From positions 372,001 through 436,000 of the forward strand of contig JAIXMP010000014.1 of assembly GCA_025677815.1 (NCBI GenBank): DNA of 64,000 nt, read 5' to 3'. The notes below the pieces were generated by a model, which was not told where the DNA came from, searched no databases, and was given only the letters and a program-made list of their open reading frames with translations. This document shows positions 56,601-64,000 of this stretch, piece by piece (the stretch's first letter is position 1; every line of letters starts with the position of its first letter). This DNA comes from Phascolomyces articulosus (Eukaryota; Mucoromycota; Mucoromycetes; Mucorales; Lichtheimiaceae). A program made the translations under genes and the position numbers.

Positions 56601-58284
56601 GTAAAGTACAATTAACTAATCGACAACATCAAGATGATCGGTCACAATGGTGTCTTGGTTATGACTATGCTCCTGATGAAATTGTCTTTGGATCGGATAA
56701 TAATGTTAAGGGCGGTACATTGCGGGCACTTGTGGAACGATTAACGCTGCATGATACATTGGGTAAGTTTTTGAATAAGCTTTTTTTTTGGGATTTTATT
56801 TTCCATGTTGTGTAACCATTGTCCATAATTGGCGCGCGTGCTTTGTTTAAGTACTAAAAATGGCCTGATTATTTTGAAATAGACACGAGTTTCATTGCAA
56901 CCTTTTTGTTGACATACCGATCATTCTGTACTACTGAAGAATTTTTGACACTCTTGGAACAACGTTATAATTTACGACCAGCTGAAGGTTTAACACCTTA
57001 TGAACTCGAGACCTGGACAGATCAAAAGCAGAAACTTGTTCGGTTACGGTAACTATTTTCACCATTTTTTTAATCGGAACTTTATATCTATTTTTATATC
57101 TATATTTATTTTGACATTTGATTTCTTTATTTCCGCAGTGTCTTTAATGTCATGAAGAGTTGGCTCGAGAACTACTATAATGACGAAGACGAATTTATTT
57201 TGGGACGATTGGAATTTTTCACCAATACGACGATTCGTGATGCTTCCTCATTTTCAGCGGATCAATTGAATCGATTGATTCGTAAACGTAAAGAATTGGA
57301 TGCCAATGGTGGATTGAAAAAATTGGTTCCCAATACAATGGCGGCCCCTATGCCGATCAAACCCAAAGATTTTACACGATTGACATTGTTGGATATTGAT
57401 CCTATGGAATTGGCACGCCAATTGACATTGATGGATTTCAAGTTGTACAGTAGTATCCGACCCATTGAATGTTTGAACAAGGCCTGGTCCCGAGAAGATA
57501 CGGAAGGAACCGTAGCCATGAATGTGAAGCAATCGATTGATTATTGTAACCGCTTGACATGTTGGGTCACGGATAGTATTTTGACAAATGAAGAAGCGAA
57601 GAAACGAGTGGTGGTGATTAAATATTGGGCTCAAGTGGCTTCGGTAAGTTTTAAAGAAGTAACTGTTTTTTATACGAAAGAAACTAATATCGGGATTTTA
57701 TTTATTAATAGCGATGCCGAAGTATGAACAATTATAACACATGTATGGCTATTATATCAGCATTTGATAATAGTGCTGTAGGTCGTTTGAAAAAGACATG
57801 GGATGTAAGTTGGAATATTTTTGGTTTTCGTTGATATCATTACACAATATATGTATATGGATAACTGACCATGAAACATCGTTGTTTATTATAATAGTTG
57901 GTGGGTAGCAGGATACAACAAGGATTAGCCAACATTCGAAAATTAATGGGTGCCAATCGTAACTTTACAGAATATCGTGAAATGATTCATTCGGTGAATC
58001 CACCTTGTATCCCATTTTTGGGTATTTATCTTCAAGATTTAACCTTTATCGAAGATGGTAATTCGGATTATATCAATAAATCCACACGATTGATTAATTT
58101 TGCCAAACGACAAAAGGCAGCTGAAGTGATTCGTGAAATCAACCAATTCCAATCGGCTCCTTATAACTTAGCCACAGTGGCTGAATTACAGACCTTTATC
58201 AAACAACATTTGGAAAGTAGCCGTGATTTGGATAATCTTTATGATCGAAGTTTATTACTTGAACCAAGAGAATCTGCTGCATAA
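53686..58284 (+). CDS. SH3-WW-WW-RasGEF (Cdc25-type) guanine nucleotide exchange factor (1245 aa, 8 exons)
   Basis: Exons 53686-53831, 53985-54744, 54911-55027, 55199-56762, 56883-57048, 57139-57643, 57712-57804 and 57898-58284 (3738 nt). It activates Ras-like GTPases by GDP release, probably at the plasma membrane, upstream of cAMP or MAPK signalling. Domains in order: SH3 (about 10-66; VRAIYPF, GWWDGW, RGWFPSNYV split by intron 1); a polyQ tract of 15 near 95; WW1 (about 187-216; LPDGWSVQVAEDGSTYYYYN); WW2 (about 305-332; WVERVTPQGRIYYCN...TTW); a helical middle region; RasGEF_N (about 845-920; LVERLTLHDTLDTSFIATFL, TYRSFCTTEEF); and RasGEF (about 995-1240; LLDIDPMELARQLTLMDFKL, NNYNTCMAIISAFDNSAVGR, NPPCIPFLGIYLQDLTFIED). 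Yeast Cdc25 also has SH3 and RasGEF; the two WW domains are an addition seen in some filamentous fungi. Confidence 0.93.
54134..54175 (+). repeat. CAG/CAA repeat coding for polyglutamine
   Basis: Mixed CAG and CAA codons give a run of 15 Gln inside the RasGEF protein, between the SH3 and first WW domain. Such tracts vary in length between strains. Confidence 0.85.
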
Positions 58285-59675
58285 CTCCCTCCTCACTCCC
58301 ACCCATCCATCCATACTTCACATCGTTCCACACTATCTACTATATACTTTTACGCTTTTACTATTTTTTATTACTTCTTTAACCATGTCAACCATATTCA
58401 TCCCGCATTGATTTCTTTTTTATTTACTACTTCTTTCTCTTCTCTTTGTAAAACTATATATCCCTCCATCTTTTTTACTTTTTATTTTTTATATTCTGTC
58501 GTATCATTCATATATTATTCTTATTATTCTTATTTATCTGTTTCTCTTCTTTTTCCTCTTCCATGCACTTTACCTCAAATCAACCACATCATCTCCTTTA
58601 AAATTGTTTTGTTTATAAATTCAATTCAATCCCCTTTTTTTTATCCGTGGATGATACAACTGAAATCAAACATTGTAATTTTTTTATACTTCATTTAAAT
58701 AAATAAAAAAAACCCAAAGGGTTTTTGTTTTGAATATTATATATACATACCACAAATTCACAATTTGGATATCAATACTATATTCTACAAGGTATATAAA
58801 TCAACCTTCTCCAGCATGTGGTATCCTAGGCCGATACAATTCTATAAGAGATATAAAATTCTACCAAAAGCAGCCTGTTGATATGATAACTTGTTCTTAT
58901 TGGATCGATAACAAAAAGAGCCACAAACATTTACAAAATAATAGCTGCCAAGAATAAATAAAGTTGTTCCAATTTTGCTCAGCATGTTTATAATTGTATA
59001 AAATCATGGTATATGGCAACGGAAACAGACTTCATTTTTCTTTGTACAACAGGGTTACCACATGTGATGGTTCCTTTTGAAAACAAAAACACCATGGCTT
59101 TATTATGCAGTATGTAGTCAATATTATGTGGTTAAATATAAGCAATAATGATTGAATTCATTTAAATATTTACTAGATGATAATTCCAAGTAAACAATTC
59201 TGGCGCACCCACCGCCACCACCACCTTTATTCAAATGAAATGATGGCATGTACAATTCATAATTCCCTTTTCGTTCTCATTTATTTGTTTAATACCCTCT
59301 TATGTGAACTGCAACAATGATTATCATGATGATTGGTAACGATAATGATACAACCACTACCCCATGGTTTTCCATATTCATAAATATCAGAGTCGTAATC
59401 AGGAAACTTTGTAATTTGTACAACCCAAAGTACGAATAGTAATTGTTCGTAAAAAGGACTGGTTCTAAGCGGCGCGTTGTGTTTTTCTTTCATTATCATC
59501 ATGTCGCTACAAGAATGGTGCGCCATTAAACGCTTTGTAGAACATGAATTTATATATATACCACTGTCCATTCTTTTTTCTTTATAATTCCCCCCTCTTT
59601 TATTAAATTTTCTATTTTGCCCTCTAAATTAATTACATCCACGTCCTCTCTTCGACATTAAAATAGTACTACACC
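58285..59675. other. Intergenic region between the RasGEF and HET genes
   Basis: T-rich 3' region followed by AT-rich DNA. A 75-codon plus-strand frame at 58730-58957 and the minus-strand frame at 59281-59571 are the only open stretches with mixed composition; the second is listed. Nothing else is supported. Confidence 0.45.
59281..59571 (-). CDS. Orphan open frame (96 aa), doubtful gene
   Basis: A single minus-strand frame from ATG 59571 to TAA 59281 shares an upstream region of about 100 bp with the HET gene, divergently. Its composition is balanced, with Cys, His, Trp and Pro (for example VLWVVQITKFPDYDSDIYEY), unlike nearby low-complexity frames. There is no signal peptide, no clear TM segment and no known motif. 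It may be a lineage-specific gene or chance. Confidence 0.22.
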   Translation of the reverse strand: MDSGIYINSCSTKRLMAHHSCSDMMIMKEKHNAPLRTSPFYEQLLFVLWVVQITKFPDYDSDIYEYGKPWGSGCIIIVTNHHDNHCCSSHKRVLNK

Positions 59676-61964
59676 ATGTATTGTACATATGAAGATATTC
59701 AATATTGCATCACTGGCGGAACTCAAGCTCGCGTATCCAATCCAGTTTACACACCTACTGTTTTACAACAACAGCAGCAACAACAAAACAGCAATGATGA
59801 TAAACAACCTACGACCAATTCATCCGGAACAGCATCTTCATCCTCATCATTACCTCATATAGATAAAAATACGAACAGCAACTCTTTTACTTTTCGGCCC
59901 ACTCTTTTGGTACGAACATCTGATATGACTGTCGTTCCTGGTCACGAAGCCAAAAATGGTTATTGTGCATTATCGTATTGTTGGCAATGGTCAGGATCTT
60001 TAAACTCAAAATTCGACGAAAAAGCAGATGATAATTACCGAGTGGATGATGGACTTCATACATTGGTGGATCATGGTGATGTTATTGGGCAAACAATCAT
60101 TGGTGTTGCCACGGGTTATTATAACAACGTGAATATCTCTTTCAGCAAAAGTAATAGCAATCAACCTCGTCACTACACACTTTACAATGAAGAAGGTCCT
60201 GTTGACTTTGGCGAATGGAAAACAGATATTGAATGGCAAAAGCGTCATATACATTACCACAATGTCAAATTTGAACAAATCATCCAACAACTTTGTCGTC
60301 AATTTGATATCGAGTATATTTGGTATGATCAACTCTGTATCGACCATGATGACAACACAACAACAAAGACTGCCATCAAACGAAAAGAATTACGTCAAAT
60401 GCATCAAATTTATAGTCATGCAGATTATACTTTGGCCATGGTTCCTGAAATGCATTATAAAAAACAATACCAATGGAATCATTTAGGAGAAAGGGTGGGC
60501 GATGATCGTGGAAATAATTTAGAGATGGATCCTCAATACAAATTACGCATCGATCAATGTTTTCAACAACTTATTCAATCCAAATGGTGTCAGCGTGTTT
60601 GGACTTTTAGTGAAACAGCCGCATCGAAAAAGGTGTTGTTTGTGGGTCGCAATGTTCATATGTGGAGTGATACCGTTTTATTCAATTTGGATTATGCTCA
60701 CTCATGGTGGACGATCAACATGGGTGCTTCTCCTGAATACCTTTTACAAATTATTACAACACTCTTACAAAAACATAGTGTTGGCGGTAGTATCAATGCA
60801 AGCACTGCACTATGGCATATCAATAAACGTCGCTGTCTTCGATCGCATGACAAAATATTTGCTCTTGCCATGGTATTTCCCAATCTTCTTTTGGACCATA
60901 TTACATTTAGTTACAAACAAGCTTTACTTCCATTGATGAATTGCGCTTATAGTCTATTAGCGATTCAGGATTTATCCGTTTTATGTTTTGGAAAAAAATA
61001 TAATGATGGGTTATTTAAACCCGTTGAAGAGGAAGAGGACAAGGAATTTTGTGCCATATTACATTATCGACGACGACAAGAAGATGTATTGAATGAATTG
61101 GCTCCTTCTTGGACAGGGCTAGCTCAAGAGGCAACGCATCTTTTAAAAATGGCGTTTCATTCATTCCCTCCGCGAACCCAATTTTCGGATTATCATCTTT
61201 CTCCATATGATAATGATCATAGTGGGTATTTGAGGATCCAAAGTAAATCTATCACGGTGACTATTGACTTAATTCAAAAGAAAACTATATTTCCACAACA
61301 ACAAAAACAAAAACAACAAGAACGAACACATCCCAAAGTAGTCTATGGTTTTGATATTCCACAACAAGAGGATACTATAGAACAGCAAGGACACCCAGTG
61401 ACACACGGTTTTGACATCCCACAACAAGAAATCAGTATAGAAGAAAAATCCTATATGTATGAAGTACATCGAGTTGTCCCTGTCCAAGAGAGGCAGCAAG
61501 ATAGCAACATTAGTGTATCCATGGATTCAATCTCTTATTTTGAACTACCAAGGCTGACCGGATTGATGGCAACACATTGGCTATCACAAGCGCAACAAGG
61601 AGGGATTCATCAAAAGGAACATGATCGACCACTTTTCTCAAATGATTTAATTAATCCAGAAGCAATGGCTACTCTATGGTTTTCATTGATTGAAGAAGAA
61701 TGCAAGCAATGCATTATTCTTTCTGATGTTGCATTTGAAATCGACTTCTTACTTGGATTCAAAGCTTACCCAGTAATTATCAAGCAATCATCACCTTCCA
61801 CCTCTGCTCCATCCATGATGATCGATGGTGATTTTTTGGAACCCTCACCATCATCACCGGGAACAATGGATCGATACAAATCCATTGGACTCTGTTTTGC
61901 ACGAAATATTGAGTATATTGGTTATGATCGAGATGAATCTCCTCAAATATTTACCATTACTTGA
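59676..61964 (+). CDS. HET (heterokaryon incompatibility) domain protein (762 aa, single exon)
   Basis: An intronless frame with a polyQ/Asn/Ser-rich stretch at residues 30-70. The HET domain has its usual blocks: YCALSYCWQW (97-105), IEYIWYDQLCIDH (212-224), KRKELRQMHQIYSHADYTLA (235-254) and SKWCQRVWTFSETAASKKVL (302-321). In Ascomycota, HET domains trigger cell death after fusion of unlike hyphae and resemble NLR/TIR-type immune switches. Here an insert of about 75 residues separates the first two blocks, and the C-terminal 440 residues have no known NLR, ankyrin or WD partner. The tail carries a duplicated motif, YGFDIPQQE and HGFDIPQQE (about 555-590). Its role in a mucoromycete is unknown. 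The lack of introns contrasts with most neighbours here, but no sign of recent transfer in base composition is obvious. Confidence 0.82.
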   Translation: MYCTYEDIQYCITGGTQARVSNPVYTPTVLQQQQQQQNSNDDKQPTTNSSGTASSSSSLPHIDKNTNSNSFTFRPTLLVRTSDMTVVPGHEAKNGYCALSYCWQWSGSLNSKFDEKADDNYRVDDGLHTLVDHGDVIGQTIIGVATGYYNNVNISFSKSNSNQPRHYTLYNEEGPVDFGEWKTDIEWQKRHIHYHNVKFEQIIQQLCRQFDIEYIWYDQLCIDHDDNTTTKTAIKRKELRQMHQIYSHADYTLAMVPEMHYKKQYQWNHLGERVGDDRGNNLEMDPQYKLRIDQCFQQLIQSKWCQRVWTFSETAASKKVLFVGRNVHMWSDTVLFNLDYAHSWWTINMGASPEYLLQIITTLLQKHSVGGSINASTALWHINKRRCLRSHDKIFALAMVFPNLLLDHITFSYKQALLPLMNCAYSLLAIQDLSVLCFGKKYNDGLFKPVEEEEDKEFCAILHYRRRQEDVLNELAPSWTGLAQEATHLLKMAFHSFPPRTQFSDYHLSPYDNDHSGYLRIQSKSITVTIDLIQKKTIFPQQQKQKQQERTHPKVVYGFDIPQQEDTIEQQGHPVTHGFDIPQQEISIEEKSYMYEVHRVVPVQERQQDSNISVSMDSISYFELPRLTGLMATHWLSQAQQGGIHQKEHDRPLFSNDLINPEAMATLWFSLIEEECKQCIILSDVAFEIDFLLGFKAYPVIIKQSSPSTSAPSMMIDGDFLEPSPSSPGTMDRYKSIGLCFARNIEYIGYDRDESPQIFTIT

Positions 61965-62393
61965 ATGACCATTCTTTGTTTTTCATATCATTTTATTTAT
62001 TCTATTCCACATATGCATTATTATTTTTTCAGACACTAGATTTAAACAAAGGTTTAGCTTTGTTAATGTATTAACTTTTATATACAGAAAAATAATAAAA
62101 GGTATACTCCGTATATTCATATTATATATTCATACAAAATTGTCTATGATATATCAAAATCATCATGTTGTCCTTGTTGCTGTGAAACAACATAGCCTTC
62201 TGCTCTGCAGTACCAGCAGCGGCTCTACTTCTTCTTTCCTGCTACTATGATATATTATTTGAGTTTGGTTCTTATTTAAAATACCTTCCTAAAATTCAAT
62301 TTTTATCACTTTATTATCTTTATCAGCTATCTTTTTATTTTGGAATTGGAGAAAAATATTATCATTATCAATATACTTTCCATAAATCCATGA

Positions 62394-62546
62394 ATCCTTT
62401 TATTTACTGTGTTTCTGGCTACTAATGCCATCTCTTTTGTCACTTCCACTCCGTTACAAGAACAAGGCCAAAGTCAATTGGCAGTTGGCAACAAGGCGAT
62501 GAACAACAAGGAAGTGGAGCACAGGGAGAAAGTGCACCAGTATTAG
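62394..62546 (+). pseudogene. Signal-peptide-like remnant 1
   Basis: The frame opens just after a TGA (62391-62393) without an ATG. It reads LLFTVFLATNAISFVTSTPL, a hydrophobic secretory-type segment, then a polar stretch ending in TAG. Its DNA aligns with the second copy at 63.1 kb over the hydrophobic part (shared AISFVTS-x-P). The missing start suggests a dead gene or an unseen first exon. Confidence 0.35.
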
Positions 62547-63064
62547 GCGAGGACTAGCAAAAGGTTTAGGTGCAGCTACAGATGGAACTATAACTATGTA
62601 GAATAGTAATAAATGTTCAAGTTAACAATTAAATAATGCAACAATGTAAGATTCTCTTCCTTACTCTTATTATCTCACCATCAAAAAGTCTGTTTTCCAT
62701 TTATATTAAATAATAAAAATAACCATACAGTATTATCTTATCGTACCTATCGCCACTTGTCAAATACTATTGTCTTTATCTACTCTTGCTGATCATATTT
62801 TATAACTTATTAATGAGATGGCGTTCAACTTCTACCTCCCAAAATCAAGTATTTTGAAGTATGAAAAAGATGGTACTTTTCTTTTCTCCCCTAAAAATTT
62901 TTATAATATATACCAATACCCCCTCTTGAAGATATAGTAGGTAAACTTGCCTAATTAGAAAGGTTATCAAGGAAGTTTGCCTTTTTATATCATAATTATA
63001 GAAAAAATAAGGGGATTGGAGACTATAAAAATGCCTACAATTTGGACTGGATTATTTCATTTAA

Positions 63065-63256
63065 AGAATAATAATTGGGCATCGTATTAGTACCATTATA
63101 GCTTCTACTCGCTCAAAAATCCTACTATTTATTGTCGTCCTGGTCATTGTTGCGATTTCTTTTGTTACTTCTAATCCACAGCAATGTAATGGTGGAGGAA
63201 TAGGAAATTATGGCGGACAAGGATCAGCATTCCTTCACGAAGAAACAGTGAATTAG
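63065..63256 (+). pseudogene. Signal-peptide-like remnant 2
   Basis: Open from after TAA (63062-63064) to TAG 63256 with no ATG. It reads STRSKILLFIVVLVIVAISF, then VTSNPQQCNGGGIGNYGGQG, a secretory-type hydrophobic segment followed by a short Gly-rich end. It is paralogous to the piece at 62.4 kb. A TTATAG just before CTTCTACTCG could be a splice acceptor, so an upstream exon is possible. Confidence 0.35.
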
Positions 63257-64000
63257 TTTTTGATAAAACCCAAATTTCGATGCTGATAATATATATAGAT
63301 TCTAATAAGAAATGTCAAAGAATTTTATTACACTTGTGATTTTTACTTTTGAATGTTAGCTAGTATGCAATAGAAATGAGGTGATATTTCATTTGGCTAT
63401 AATAAATAATTTTCTATCACTTATATTGCATAAAGTGTTTAAAATAATAATAAAAAAACAAGTTCATATTGTTGGCTGATAGCGATGTAATCGTACGATG
63501 TGTCTTTCTAGATTACATGGTTAAAATATACCCATCATATAATTATTAATTTCTAAATGAAACACTTTATTACCGTATGGCGCGCTCTGGGTCATTTTTC
63601 TGGCCATTGATGTTATGGTGAGGCGATATGGATAAAGGTTTTCAGGGAAGACGAGAAAATGATATTCTTTGGATCAAAGAAAAGGGAGAGAGAATGAGTA
63701 TTATTATCCGTTTTTCAATTATTCGCTATGCTCATAGCATCATCTCTGAAAAATACTTGGTATTTATTGAAAACTGAATGTTGAATAAAGTTTCTTTTGT
63801 TTTTGTGATATTTTGGATATCTTTGGATAAGTATTAATCACTCTTCATGCAGAAAATACACACATACATATCATGTATGTATATAAATAGCCTTCGTACA
63901 CAGCATATTAATTAATTATATAAATTGTTTAAAATGTTTTAAACACAATGATAAGCAAGGCATAACTTGTAATCTATGCAAGGCTTTTCAAACAAAGTGA

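Larger units (their letters stand above)
61965..64000. other. AT-rich region to the right edge
   Basis: Contains two short related peptide remnants (listed) and otherwise no supported gene. AT-rich sequence with TA and ATA runs continues to the end. Confidence 0.45.

Noticed and set aside
1..64000. CRISPR arrays, rRNA genes or bacterial operons
   Set aside because: No regularly spaced direct repeats, no rRNA sequence, and genes carry spliceosomal introns.

Overview
The window looks like nuclear DNA of an early-diverging filamentous fungus, most likely a Mucoromycotina/Mucorales species. The DNA is AT-rich. Genes carry many short GT-AG introns (about 50-300 bp). The protein set fits: a Mucor/Absidia-type secreted chitin deacetylase, a Fun19-like SWIRM protein, a Svf1 protein, a fungal gamma-tubulin complex subunit, a FAB1 lipid kinase and a Cdc25-type RasGEF. 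The introns, absence of operons and protein families rule out a prokaryote. No virus, CRISPR array, rRNA or tRNA was seen.

Layout. 0-0.9 kb: the tail of a plus-strand gene meets a small minus-strand coiled-coil gene tail to tail. 0.9-4.6 kb: gene-poor. 4.6-6 kb: chitin deacetylase. 6-14 kb: mostly non-coding AT-rich DNA with eroded gene pieces, including an old-yellow-enzyme pseudogene with a recognisable intron, one possible 67-aa secreted peptide and isolated exon-like segments. 14.2-18.9 kb: mitochondrial ribosomal protein bL35, an F-box protein and a TMEM135-like membrane protein. 20.2-27.8 kb: a degenerate RNase H-fold gene (minus) and a WD40 gene (plus) face away from each other. Between them lies about 3.6 kb holding a decayed RCC1-like gene and a 36-bp coding-type repeat, flanked by a nearly identical 220-bp inverted repeat. 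28-33.3 kb: a four-TM protein and GCP2, divergent. 35.8-40.7 kb: SWIRM protein, bHLH factor and Svf1. 40.7-46.5 kb: gene-poor, with a broken nuclease-like gene of a repeated Mucorales type and small fragments. 46.9-52.7 kb: FAB1. 53.7-58.3 kb: SH3-WW-WW-RasGEF protein. 59.7-62 kb: a single-exon HET-domain protein. 62-64 kb: two related peptide remnants.

The intact genes are mostly housekeeping or signalling genes with separate roles (cell wall, mitochondrion, membranes, microtubule nucleation, Ras, phosphoinositides, transcription). There is no metabolic cluster. Exon structures were rebuilt by hand from splice signals, reading-frame continuity and protein-family patterns; every total is a whole number of codons. 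They are predictions without transcript support. The least expected structure is the inverted-repeat-bounded block at 21,990-26,000, which gives two divergent genes the same upstream sequence in the same orientation.
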